Under the pieces are notes generated by a model. That model was not told the origin of the DNA. It made no database searches and saw only the letters and a list, made by a program, of their open reading frames with translations. From positions 744,001 to 808,000 of the forward strand of contig JAHCAL010000001.1 of NCBI GenBank assembly GCA_019634925.1: a stretch of DNA of 64,000 nucleotides. The letters are read 5' to 3'. Source of the stretch: Pseudomonadales bacterium (GTDB taxonomy: Bacteria; Pseudomonadota; Gammaproteobacteria; Pseudomonadales; Azotimanducaceae). Positions 17,683 to 25,380 of this stretch are shown here, piece after piece. Positions within the stretch are counted from its first letter, which is position 1, and every line of letters starts with the position of its first letter. Made by a program: the position numbers and the translations under genes.

Positions 17683-19010
17683 GCGCGCTCGCGGACGGCC
17701 TCGTACAGCTGCGTCGGTATCCTTCGGCGGTCGCGGGCATCGCGATCATCGCGGCGTTGCTCGCCGTCGCCGCGTGGGCGGTGATCGCCATTCCGTACGG
17801 CTCGGCGCTCGAACTCTGGCGCGGCGGGGCGCAGTGGCAGCAGCACCCGGTGAACGCACGACCGGCCTGGGTGAACTGGTTCCGCGCGAGCTCGTTGCCG
17901 GCGACCCAGCGCGTGGCCTCAGATCCCGCGACGGTCGAGGTCGAGGAATACCCGGGCGCCCGGCGACTCGTCATTCCGATCGAGCTCGACTACGACCACC
18001 GCGAGTTTCCCTCCGAGCTCAACGTGTTCGTCGACGCCGCGTACCTGGAGCTGGAACCGTTCCTGCGCATGACCTGGCATACGCCGGACGGGCGCGCGAT
18101 CCCGCTCGGCGGCAGGCGCGTCAGCCGCGACGAACGGATCTCGATATCACAGGACCTGGCGCTGGAACGCCGGCTCGGCGCGCTGCCGCATGTGGCGCTG
18201 TTCGCGGACCCGGCCGTAGAAGGTCGCCCGCGCGCGCTGCCGGGCCGCTATCGCCTGGAGATCGAAGCGGTGGTATTCGAGCCGGAGTCCACGCTCGGCG
18301 CCACGCTGGTCTCGTACGGCCGCGTGCACGGGCTCGCCGGCACCGACCACCAGCGCCGCGACCTGCTGGTGGCGCTGCTGTGGGGCACGCCGGTTGCGCT
18401 CGCGTTCGGGCTCATCGCCGCGGTCGGGACGACCCTCACGACCCTCTTCATCGCCGCGGCCGGTGTCTGGTTCGGCGGCTGGCTAGATGCGTTCATCCAG
18501 CGCATCACCGAAGTGAACATGATCCTGCCGGTACTGCCGATCCTCGTGATGGTGGGCACGCTCTATTCGACCAGCATCTGGCTCATGCTCGGCGTGGTGG
18601 TGGCGTTCGGGATCTTCAGCGCCAGCATCAAGATGTACCGGGCCATGCTGCTGCCGATCCGCGAGGCGCCCTACATCGAGGCGGCGCGCGCCTATGGTGT
18701 CGGCAACACGCGCATGATCCTGCGCTACATGATCCCGCGCATCCTGCCGGTGCTGATCCCGGGTTTCGTCACGCTGATTCCGAGTTTCGTCTTCCTGGAG
18801 GCATCGCTCGCCGTGCTCGGCCTCGGCGACCCGGAACTGCCGACCTGGGGCAAGGTCATGAACGACGCGCAGAGCGAGAGCGCGCTGTACCACGGCTACT
18901 ACTACTGGGTGGTCGGTCCGGCGGTGCTGCTCATGCTGACCGGTCTCGGTTTCGCGATGCTCGGCTTCGCGCTCGACCGGATCTTCAATCCGCGACTCAG
19001 GATGATCTGA
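17679..19010 (+). CDS. ABC transporter permease, DppC-like, with large periplasmic insertion
   Basis: Second permease subunit, 443 residues against about 300 in E. coli DppC. The first membrane segment (IAIIAALLAVAAWAVIAIPYG) is separated from the core of five segments by roughly 190 residues of soluble, strand-rich sequence that should sit in the periplasm. The coupling motif is EAARAYGVGNTRMILRYMIP. The insertion probably docks the unusually large receptor encoded at 13976. The next gene starts 3 bases after its stop. Confidence 0.88.
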   Translation: MSALADGLVQLRRYPSAVAGIAIIAALLAVAAWAVIAIPYGSALELWRGGAQWQQHPVNARPAWVNWFRASSLPATQRVASDPATVEVEEYPGARRLVIPIELDYDHREFPSELNVFVDAAYLELEPFLRMTWHTPDGRAIPLGGRRVSRDERISISQDLALERRLGALPHVALFADPAVEGRPRALPGRYRLEIEAVVFEPESTLGATLVSYGRVHGLAGTDHQRRDLLVALLWGTPVALAFGLIAAVGTTLTTLFIAAAGVWFGGWLDAFIQRITEVNMILPVLPILVMVGTLYSTSIWLMLGVVVAFGIFSASIKMYRAMLLPIREAPYIEAARAYGVGNTRMILRYMIPRILPVLIPGFVTLIPSFVFLEASLAVLGLGDPELPTWGKVMNDAQSESALYHGYYYWVVGPAVLLMLTGLGFAMLGFALDRIFNPRLRMI

Positions 19011-19013
19011 CCG

Positions 19014-20048
19014 ATGGCGCAACCGGCTACCGACAAGGCAGCAGACATCGACGGCGTCAAGGGTACGGCCACGATACCGCTTCTGCGCACCGAGAACCTG
19101 GTGCTGCACTACCGAACCGAGCGCGGCGCGGTGCGCGCCGTCGACGGCATCGACCTGACCCTCGCCGCCGGCGAGGCGATGGTGATCCTCGGCGAATCGG
19201 GTTGCGGCAAGTCGTCGCTGACCAAGGCGCTGCTGCGCATGCTGCCGCGCAACGTCGCCGCCTTTTCCGGGTCGGTCTGGTTCGAAGGGCGCGACATCAT
19301 GACGCTCGACGAAGAGACGTTCCGGCGCGAAGTACGCTGGGTCGGCATCTCCATGGTCATGCAGGCCGCCATGAATGCGCTGAACCCGGTCGTACGCGTG
19401 GGCGACCAGGTGGCCGAGCCGCTGCGCGTGCATCGCGGCTGGTCGCGAGCGCGCGCGCTCGAGAAAGCCGCGGAGACCTTCGCGCTGGTCGGCCTGCCGG
19501 CCGACTTCCTGACCCGGTATCCGTTCGAGATGTCCGGCGGCATGCGTCAGCGCGCGGTGCTCGCCATGGCGCTGGTGACCGATCCGCGCCTGGTGATCCT
19601 GGACGAGCCGACCTCCGCGCTCGACGTGCTCACGCAAGCGAACATCATGAACGTGCTGAAGCGCATCAAGGCAGAACTCGGCACCAGCTTCATCCTGATC
19701 ACCCACGACGTGGCGACGTCGAGCGAACTCGCGAACCGGGTCGCGCTCATGTACGGCGGCCAGCTGGTCGAGGTGGCCGACGCCGCCCATTTCTTCCGCA
19801 CGCCGTCGCACCCGTATTCGGAACTGCTGATGGCGAGCGTGCCGCGGCTGCGCGACACGCACGAACCGGTGCACATCCCCGGCCAACCGCCGAACCTGCT
19901 CGACCTGCCGGCGGGCTGCCGCTTCGCCGACCGCTGCCCGAAACGGTTCGCGCGCTGCGCCGAGCCGCCGCCGCAGACGTTCGACGCGGCGGGCAACATG
20001 AGCCGCTGCTGGCTGGCGGACCCGGCCCACGGGAGCGGCGCGCGATGA
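19014..20048 (+). CDS. ABC transporter ATP-binding protein, OppD/DppD-like
   Basis: Cytoplasmic ATPase of 344 residues. Walker A is GESGCGKSSL, the signature is MSGGMRQRAV, Walker B is LVILDEPTSALDV and the switch His is in LITHDVATSS. The C-terminal oligopeptide-transporter extension is present with its cysteines (GCRFADRCPKRFARC), which bind a 4Fe-4S cluster in some DppD proteins. It overlaps the next ATPase gene by 4 bases (ATGA). Confidence 0.93.
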   Translation: MAQPATDKAADIDGVKGTATIPLLRTENLVLHYRTERGAVRAVDGIDLTLAAGEAMVILGESGCGKSSLTKALLRMLPRNVAAFSGSVWFEGRDIMTLDEETFRREVRWVGISMVMQAAMNALNPVVRVGDQVAEPLRVHRGWSRARALEKAAETFALVGLPADFLTRYPFEMSGGMRQRAVLAMALVTDPRLVILDEPTSALDVLTQANIMNVLKRIKAELGTSFILITHDVATSSELANRVALMYGGQLVEVADAAHFFRTPSHPYSELLMASVPRLRDTHEPVHIPGQPPNLLDLPAGCRFADRCPKRFARCAEPPPQTFDAAGNMSRCWLADPAHGSGAR

Positions 20049-21070
20049 ACGTGCAGGCGTCCGTTACGCAGGCCGGTGCGCGGGAAGTGGTGCTCTCGGC
20101 CGAGGACCTGCACACCTGGTTCGAGCTCAAGCGCTGGGGCATGCTGCGCATCGGCCACGTACGCGCGGTGGACGGCGTCGACTTCGCGCTCGAACGCGGC
20201 GAGACGGTCGCGTTCGTCGGCGAGTCCGGCTGCGGCAAGAGTTCGCTCGCGCGCACGCTGCTCGGCCTGCACAAACCGACCCGCGGTCGGGTGATCTTCG
20301 AAGGGCAGGATCTCGGCGCGCTCGATGCGGCGGGCTGGCGCGCGCACCGTGCGCGGGTCGGTTACGTGCAGCAGGATCCATACGGGGCGCTCGCGCCGTT
20401 CATGGACGTGCGCCGCATCCTCGCCGAACCGCTGATCGTCAACGGCGTGAATGACGCAGCCGAGCGCGATCGACGTATCCGCGCGGCACTGGAGGAAGTG
20501 CGCCTGCTGCCGGTGGAGGAATTCCTCGGCAAGTTCCCGCACATGCTGAGCGGCGGCCAGCAGCAGCGCGTGGTGATCGCCCGCGCGCTGATCCTGGCGC
20601 CGACGCTCGTGATCGCGGACGAGCCGGTGTCGATGCTCGACGCATCGGTACGGGTCGAGATCCTGCGCCTGCTGCGTGACCTGCAGCGCGCGCGCAACCT
20701 GACGCTCGCGTTCATCACCCATGACCTGTCTACGGTGCGGTATTTCGCGGAGCGCATCTTCGTCATGTACGCCGGCCGCATCATCGAACAGGCATCGGTG
20801 GACGCGCTGCTGGATACGCCGCTGCATCCCTACACACGCGCGCTGCTGGCGGCGATTCCCGATCCGGATCCCGACAACGCGACGCACTACAAGGAGATTC
20901 CCGGCGGCGAGCCGCCGAGCCTGCTGTCGCCGCCGCCCGGCTGCCGCTTTCACCCGCGCTGCCCGGTCGCGATCGCCGGGCGCTGCGAGCGCGAGGATCC
21001 GCCGGAAACAACGCTTGCCGACGGCCACCGCGTGGCCTGCTGGCTGCACGTCGGCGGGGAGGGCGCGTGA
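20045..21070 (+). CDS. ABC transporter ATP-binding protein, OppF/DppF-like
   Basis: Second ATPase subunit, 341 residues. It has Walker A GESGCGKSSL, the Q-loop YVQQDPYGAL, signature LSGGQQQRVV and Walker B LVIADEPVSMLDA. It also carries the cysteine-bearing C-terminal extension (GCRFHPRCPVAIAGRC). Together with the genes at 16567, 17679 and 19014 it forms a complete four-subunit importer core. A short membrane-protein gene overlaps its stop as GTGA. Confidence 0.93.
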   Translation: MNVQASVTQAGAREVVLSAEDLHTWFELKRWGMLRIGHVRAVDGVDFALERGETVAFVGESGCGKSSLARTLLGLHKPTRGRVIFEGQDLGALDAAGWRAHRARVGYVQQDPYGALAPFMDVRRILAEPLIVNGVNDAAERDRRIRAALEEVRLLPVEEFLGKFPHMLSGGQQQRVVIARALILAPTLVIADEPVSMLDASVRVEILRLLRDLQRARNLTLAFITHDLSTVRYFAERIFVMYAGRIIEQASVDALLDTPLHPYTRALLAAIPDPDPDNATHYKEIPGGEPPSLLSPPPGCRFHPRCPVAIAGRCEREDPPETTLADGHRVACWLHVGGEGA

Positions 21071-21234
21071 TCGCGCTCGGGCTCGCCCTGTTCGTGGCGG
21101 GTTTCGCCGCGCTGTTCGCGATGGTGATCGATATCTGGCCGGCGAGCTTCGTGCTCTCGCTAGGCGCTTATGTGGCGAGCTTCACGGGTGCGGCGCTTGC
21201 CGGTTTCGAACTGGCCGCGCGGCGGCGGTTCTGA
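21067..21234 (+). CDS. Small membrane protein, 55 aa
   Basis: Short open frame starting at GTG 21067, overlapping the last ATPase stop by 4 bases. It encodes two predicted membrane segments (IALGLALFVAGFAALFAMVI and LSLGAYVASFTGAALAGFEL) and ends in a basic AARRRF tail. The 4-base overlap and continuous hydrophobic character argue that it is a real, translationally coupled gene, possibly an accessory subunit of the importer. I know no named family for it. Confidence 0.55.
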   Translation: MIALGLALFVAGFAALFAMVIDIWPASFVLSLGAYVASFTGAALAGFELAARRRF

Positions 21235-21265
21235 CTCTGACCCCAGACCTTTCTTCGGAGCTGAT

Positions 21266-21856
21266 ATGGAACTGATCCTCATCCGCCACGGCCTGCCCAC
21301 CCGGGTGCAGAACACGGACGGCGCGCCCGCCGATCCGCCGCTCTCCGAAGTCGGCCGCGACCAGGCCGAGCGCATGGCCATGTGGATGCAGCGCGAGCGG
21401 GTCGACCGGCTCTATTCGAGCCCGATGCGGCGCGCGTTCGAAACCGCGCAGCCGCTCGGCCGTGAACTCGGGCTCGAGATCGAAGTGGAGCCGGGTGCCG
21501 CCGAGTACGACCAGCACTCCGACACCTACATTCCCGTCGAGCACCTGAAGGAGCTCGACTACGAACGCTGGCAGCGGCTCATGCGCGGCGAGATGGAAGC
21601 GGACTTCGATGCGTTCAGCCGCGTGGTGATCGAGACGCTCGAACGGCTCGTGGTCGAGAACCCGAGCCGGCGCGTGGCGGTGACCTGCCACGGCGGCGTC
21701 ATCAACGTGTGGACCGCGCACGTGATCGGGTTCGCGCCACGGCTTTTTTTCAATCCCGACTACACCAGCATCAACCGCTTCATGTGCGCCCGCTCGGGCG
21801 AGCGCTCGGTGATCACGCTGAACGAGGCGGTGCACCTCAGGAATGTGCAGGGCTGA
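21266..21856 (+). CDS. Histidine phosphatase family protein
   Basis: Phosphoglycerate-mutase-like phosphatase of 196 residues. The catalytic RHG is in LILIRHGLPT at residue 8, the second Arg in SSPMRRAFETA and the second His in VTCHGGVINVWT. Members hydrolyse phosphate from small molecules or proteins; the specific substrate cannot be told. The ATG at 21266 follows TCGGAG. Just upstream (21236-21248) lies a CTCTGACCCCAG fragment matching the REP-like palindromes found near uvrB. Confidence 0.9.
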   Translation: MELILIRHGLPTRVQNTDGAPADPPLSEVGRDQAERMAMWMQRERVDRLYSSPMRRAFETAQPLGRELGLEIEVEPGAAEYDQHSDTYIPVEHLKELDYERWQRLMRGEMEADFDAFSRVVIETLERLVVENPSRRVAVTCHGGVINVWTAHVIGFAPRLFFNPDYTSINRFMCARSGERSVITLNEAVHLRNVQG

Positions 21857-21862
21857 AGGAAA

Positions 21863-22441
21863 TCAGCCCCCGGCCGCCGCCTGCAGCGCCTGCAATGCCT
21901 CGATTTCCTCGGTCGTGAGTTCGGTCGGCTCGCAACGCGGGTCGGTCTTCTGGATCGCGCGAGTCATGACCTGCGTCAGCGGAATCGGGTCACAGCCGTG
22001 GTCCTGTTCGCAGATCATGTCCCACTCGGGGCGCGCCTTGACGTGGCAGGCGAAGCAGTTGCCGCCGAAGCGGTTGACGACATCGGCGAAACCGCGGGCG
22101 CGGATCGTCGAGCCTTCCGCCGAGACGTCGAGCTCGAAGAATTCCCAGTCGCGGGTCGCCGGGCTGAATCCGGCCTCGCGCTTGACCATGACCTCGGTCG
22201 GGACGAGCTGCACTACCGAGCCCGGCGGGTAGACGCCGCCGGTGGGGGAGTTGGCGACCGCCAGGGTTGCCTCGAGGTTGCCGTCTAGGTTGTCCACGTA
22301 GAAACCGCGGACCGGCGTCATGTCGCGGATGCAGCCGAAGGTCTCGGCGCTGATCGGATCGGCCGGCGCTTCGGCATGCGCTGGGATGGCTAGGGCTGCG
22401 AAGGAAAACGCGAGCAGCAGGCGGGTGGCGGGCGTTCGCAC
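21863..22441 (-). CDS. Secreted c-type haem protein, cytochrome P460-like
   Basis: A 192-residue exported protein: signal peptide to about residue 23 (ending AHA), then a beta-rich domain and a single CxxCH haem site at 129-133 (NCFACHVKARPEWDMICEQDHGC). The layout (signal, strands, then haem motif with downstream WDMIC) resembles cytochrome P460/cytochrome c'-beta-like periplasmic proteins. The GTG start at 22441 has an AGGAGC ribosome site. It is divergent from the MarR/OhrR gene with an inverted repeat between them, suggesting control by that regulator. Confidence 0.65.
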   Translation of the reverse strand: MRTPATRLLLAFSFAALAIPAHAEAPADPISAETFGCIRDMTPVRGFYVDNLDGNLEATLAVANSPTGGVYPPGSVVQLVPTEVMVKREAGFSPATRDWEFFELDVSAEGSTIRARGFADVVNRFGGNCFACHVKARPEWDMICEQDHGCDPIPLTQVMTRAIQKTDPRCEPTELTTEEIEALQALQAAAGG

Positions 22442-22459
22442 GAGGGGCTCCTGATATTT

Positions 22460-22475
22460 ATATTGTGCGCAATAT
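22460..22475. promoter_or_regulatory. Inverted repeat, candidate MarR/OhrR operator
   Basis: The arms ATATTG and CAATAT flank a 4-base spacer in the gap between the divergent haem-protein and MarR-type genes. Regulators of this family commonly bind such AT-rich palindromes in their own divergent promoters; assignment is by position and symmetry only. Confidence 0.5.
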
Positions 22476-22520
22476 GATTTGACACAAGCATCGTGTTGTC
22501 AACCCGATTCGCCCGATAGA

Positions 22521-23039
22521 ATGACCGCTGATTCATTCGATGGTCCGCCCCACATGGCATCGCCGCCGCACCTGCACCTCAGCAACCAGCTCTGCCTTGC
22601 GCTCTATTCCGCGGGCAACGCCCTTTCCAGGGCATACCGGCCGATGCTCGAGCCGCTCGATCTCACGTATCCCCAGTACCTGGTCATGCTGGCGCTGTGG
22701 GAGGTGGACGGCGTTTCGGTTTCCGACATCTGCGAGCGCACGCGGCTCGATACGGGCACGGTCACGCCTTTGTTGAAACGACTCGCCGCCAAGGGCCTGC
22801 TGGTGCGGGCCCGGTCCGAAGAGGACGAACGGCGGCGGGTGATCTCGCTCACCGAAGCGGGGCGCGCGCTGCAGGCGCGGGCGGAGGATGTGCCGTTTCG
22901 GATGGCTTGTCTCGGGGTGCTGACGCCGGAGGAGGGGATCGAGCTCAAGCGGTTGGCGGAGACGTTGTACCGGAATCTGGCGCGGCTGGAGCAGGTGCGT
23001 GGGGCGGAGGGTAGTGATGTTCCGGGGTTGGCTGAGTAA
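22521..23039 (+). CDS. MarR family regulator, OhrR-like
   Basis: Winged-helix repressor of 172 residues from ATG 22521 (ATG 22554 is the alternative and would start nearer the usual OhrR beginning). The N-terminal SNQLCLALYSAG matches the reactive-cysteine segment of OhrR peroxide sensors. The DNA-binding part is DICERTRLDTGTVTPLLKRLAAKGLL with wing RSEEDERRRVISLTEAG. A second Cys (RMACLGVL) would allow a two-Cys disulfide switch. Its partner is not an ohr peroxidase but the divergent haem protein at 21863. Confidence 0.8.
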   Translation: MTADSFDGPPHMASPPHLHLSNQLCLALYSAGNALSRAYRPMLEPLDLTYPQYLVMLALWEVDGVSVSDICERTRLDTGTVTPLLKRLAAKGLLVRARSEEDERRRVISLTEAGRALQARAEDVPFRMACLGVLTPEEGIELKRLAETLYRNLARLEQVRGAEGSDVPGLAE

Positions 23040-23158
23040 CCATATTTCGCTGAGCTGGGGCTATTCGGGGCTCGAGGTGAGTTATCTTTTCTCGCGATTG
23101 GGGAGCGGAAAGGCTGTTGACGGCGTTGGGAAAATTCAAGAGCCTGAGGTTTGAGCGC

Positions 23159-23244
23159 GAGTTATACCGACCTCTCGTAAACCAATTTATACGGGCGCAT
23201 GTATAAATGAGTTATACAGACCTCCGTTCAATATCAAGTTAGGC
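23159..23244 (+). other. Left boundary of the cassette array, candidate attI-like or remnant site
   Basis: Two 16-base direct repeats (GAGTTATACNGACCTC) at 23159-23174 and 23209-23224 each hold a GTTATAC heptamer, followed by GTTAGGC at 23238-23244, the insertion point of the first cassette. Between them are 8-base inverted arms (ATTTATAC/GTATAAAT, 23185-23208). Nothing in 23040-23238 encodes an integrase on either strand. The repeats recall the DR/simple-site arrangement of attI, but this could equally be a decayed attC. Confidence 0.4.
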
Positions 23245-23281
23245 ATCACAAACAGCCTCACTTCACCGGCGTCACCAGACC

Positions 23282-23587
23282 ATGATCACCTGTCACCTGC
23301 GCTATGTCATCGATGCGAGCAAGATCTCCGAGTTCGAGGAGTACTGCCGCATGTGGTTGAACCTAATCCCAAAGTTCGGTGGGGTACATCATGGCTATCT
23401 GCTCCCCTCAGAGGGGGCAAGCAACATTGCCCTAGGTTCGTTCTCATTCCAGTCTTTCGCGGAGTACGAGCAGTACCGTATCAAGTCGCTCCACGATCCA
23501 GAGTGCCAAGTAGCATTCAAGTTCGCCAGAGAAACGAAGTGCTTCCTGAGCTACGAGCGCACGTTCTTTAGGCCACTATTCCAGTGA
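23282..23587 (+). CDS. Cassette 1: NIPSNAP family protein
   Basis: A 101-residue protein of the dimeric ferredoxin-like barrel type: MITCHLRYVIDASKISEFEEY at the start, then KFGGVHHGYLLPSEG and SFQSFAEYEQYR match NIPSNAP-domain proteins, which often occur as integron cargo. Function unknown. The cassette runs from the insertion point at 23239 to attC-1. Its first bases (TTAGGCATC) pair with the bases in front of its attC (GATGCCTAA), showing an intact cassette. No obvious ribosome site is seen before the ATG. Confidence 0.75.
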   Translation: MITCHLRYVIDASKISEFEEYCRMWLNLIPKFGGVHHGYLLPSEGASNIALGSFSFQSFAEYEQYRIKSLHDPECQVAFKFARETKCFLSYERTFFRPLFQ

Positions 23588-23633
23588 GCCACTCTGTTCA
23601 CAGCCCAGCAGCGCGAAATCGAGAAACAGTGAT

Positions 23634-23702
23634 GCCTAACCCTTCCATCGAGCTGACGCGCCCCGGCAAGCCGGGTCACGCAGCTCATGTCAAACGTTAG
23701 GC
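23634..23702 (+). repeat. attC-1
   Basis: A 69-base imperfect palindrome from GCCTAAC (R'') to GTTAGGC (R'), with internal arms GAGCTGACG.../...CAGCTCAT and a short central hairpin (CCCGGCAAGCCGGG). It ends cassette 1. This site and attC-2 share the CCATCGAGC...GCTCATGT flanks and differ from the other sites. Confidence 0.9.
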
Positions 23703-23720
23703 CTCAGAGGGAACACAGCC

Positions 23721-24593
23721 TTGGCACGCACAAAGCGCTGGGAGTGGAAGAATGTTGCGAACGGCGTCTCTGAGGTCAGCCTGACCTCATGGAAGTACTT
23801 CGGGGACTTTGTCTATCAGGAGATGCTCGACTACGACGCGTATGTCTGGCGAGGTCATAGATGCTCGGACTGGAAGCTCGAATCAACGCTCGATCGTCTG
23901 GTACGTACAGCCAAGATCGCACCAACGAAGGCCCCTGGCTTCCGCAACAAGCACCTTGAGCAGTTCAAATACGCTGCCCGCGGCCGTCGTGGCCCCAATC
24001 CCCCCGTCCTTGAGGATGAGGACCATTGGTGGGCACTTGGGCAGCATCACGGCCTTGCAACTCCACTCCTTGATTGGACTACATCACCGTTCGTAGGCGC
24101 GTTCTTTTCCTTTATTGGCGAAGGGGCACCTCAAACCGTCCAACGCGCCATCTTCGCACTCCATCGGCCCACCGCAGAGCGTCGGGCACGCGAGAAACTC
24201 ACGGCCGAGAACGCGAGGAGGCGTGACGAGTTGGCTGCGCTTGAGAAAGGGGGCAAGCCGATTGGCATCTTGCGGCAAGCGCAACTAGCTCCCTTGAGTC
24301 AAGCTGAACTCCGTTTCATCCGCCCGCTATCTGATGAGAACTCTCGGCTAGTAAGCCAGGGCGGTCTGTTCACCCGCGCACCGCCCGGAAAAGACCTTGA
24401 GTCATGGGTGCGCGAGTCTACGCCAACGGACCATAAAGGGGCGACGCTTATCAAGGTCTTGATTCCAAATCGAGATCGCGACCTCGCGCTACGCAATCTA
24501 AACAGGATGAACATCAATCACTTGTCGCTCTTTCCAGATCTATACGGTGCTTCCAAATTCTGCAATGTCTTCTCCGAAATTGACAAGTACTAG
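23721..24593 (+). CDS. Cassette 2: FRG-domain protein
   Basis: A 290-residue protein. The N-terminal YVWRGHRCSDWKLESTLDR is the namesake FRG-type motif (here WRG), followed by WWALGQHHGLATPLLDWTTSP, the second conserved block of FRG proteins. FRG proteins are common in mobile elements and defence loci; their activity is not established. The TTG at 23721 is chosen because AGAGGGAAC lies upstream and no ATG is available. A late segment (GGLFTRAPPGKDLESW) is also typical. Cassette ends agree: GTTAGGCCTC at the left, GAGGCCTAAC before attC-2. Confidence 0.8.
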   Translation: MARTKRWEWKNVANGVSEVSLTSWKYFGDFVYQEMLDYDAYVWRGHRCSDWKLESTLDRLVRTAKIAPTKAPGFRNKHLEQFKYAARGRRGPNPPVLEDEDHWWALGQHHGLATPLLDWTTSPFVGAFFSFIGEGAPQTVQRAIFALHRPTAERRAREKLTAENARRRDELAALEKGGKPIGILRQAQLAPLSQAELRFIRPLSDENSRLVSQGGLFTRAPPGKDLESWVRESTPTDHKGATLIKVLIPNRDRDLALRNLNRMNINHLSLFPDLYGASKFCNVFSEIDKY

Positions 24594-24605
24594 CCGAGAG
24601 CTGAG

Positions 24606-24683
24606 GCCTAACCCCTCCATCGAGCGGACGTCACAAAGACTGCTTCGCAGTCTTTGCGCCGCCGCTCATGTCGAACGTTAGGC
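24606..24683 (+). repeat. attC-2
   Basis: A 78-base attC with R'' GCCTAAC and R' GTTAGGC. Outer arms are shared with attC-1, but the central part is a different stem (AAAGACTGCTTCGCAGTCTTT), a strong hairpin of 9 pairs with a small loop. Confidence 0.9.
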
Positions 24684-24711
24684 GTCAGGCCGAAGTATTC
24701 GTGTAACCCGG

Positions 24712-25248
24712 ATGAAAAAGCGCTCCATACCGTTAGATCAGTATCTGTATCACGATATCGAGGACGAGGAAGCGGCGGACCGGTATGTTCATGCGGCTCT
24801 ACCTCTAATCGGGCGAGTAGTCGTCGAATTCAATGGGCTTGAACAGCTTCTCGACGCCGCTCTCTGTCAGATCATCAGCGACAGGACCGACCGGGAAGGC
24901 CTGATCGTCCTCAACAACTTGCAGTACGGTACCAAGCTAGAGCTCTTCAAACGATTCAGTGACGAGTTGCTTCGAATCACCTCCAAAGAGATCCAGGGAT
25001 ACGACAAGTTGTGTGCGGATCTACGAGAATGCGGCCGCCTTCGGAATCTTGTAGTTCACGCCGACTGGGAGAACACGGATCCAGAAGGCTTCACGTACGT
25101 TCGACTCAAGATATCCGCCAAAGGTATGGAGCAGGAGTACGTTCAGTTTTCGGAGACGTCCTTGTCGGCGATCGTTGCGCTGATTCGATCTTCTAAAGAG
25201 CATCTGGAAATGTTCTGGGAAAAGAGGCAGGAGGCGTTCTCGCCATGA
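24712..25248 (+). CDS. Cassette 3: HEPN-like protein with Rx4H motif
   Basis: A 178-residue mostly helical protein. The segment RNLVVHADW places Arg111, Asn112 and His116 in the R-x4-6-H pattern of HEPN ribonucleases, where Arg and His are catalytic and the residue after Arg is polar. An earlier helix (IGRVVVEFNGLEQLLDAAL) fits the first HEPN helix. HEPN RNases serve as toxins and abortive-infection effectors; no separate antitoxin gene is in the cassette. The ATG at 24712 is the first usable start after attC-2. Family assignment is by motif only. Confidence 0.6.
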   Translation: MKKRSIPLDQYLYHDIEDEEAADRYVHAALPLIGRVVVEFNGLEQLLDAALCQIISDRTDREGLIVLNNLQYGTKLELFKRFSDELLRITSKEIQGYDKLCADLRECGRLRNLVVHADWENTDPEGFTYVRLKISAKGMEQEYVQFSETSLSAIVALIRSSKEHLEMFWEKRQEAFSP

Positions 25249-25263
25249 GCTTTCCGTTGAGAC

Positions 25264-25363
25264 GCCTAACAATGCAGGTGCAGCGGACCGCCAAAAGCGT
25301 CATCCTTTTTGCTTTCGCAAAAAGGCCGCCACTTCCGTCGGCCGCTGACCTGCGACGTTAGGC
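25264..25363 (+). repeat. attC-3
   Basis: A 100-base attC, R'' GCCTAAC to R' GTTAGGC, with the central stem CCTTTTTG/CAAAAAGG region (CTTTTTGCTTTCGCAAAAAG) and outer GCAGGTGCAGCGGACC.../...GGCCGCTGACCTGC arms. It belongs to the main attC group of this array. Confidence 0.92.
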
Positions 25364-25380
25364 GCCTCTCCAGGGGATCA

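Noticed and set aside
23040..23238. Possible integrase gene or fragment at the left edge
   Set aside because: Neither strand encodes a tyrosine-recombinase motif in this 200-base gap, and the neighbour is a complete MarR-type gene.
25309..25380. Earlier start for the cassette-4 gene
   Set aside because: The upstream start lies inside attC-3; the ATG at 25381 has a strong ribosome site.
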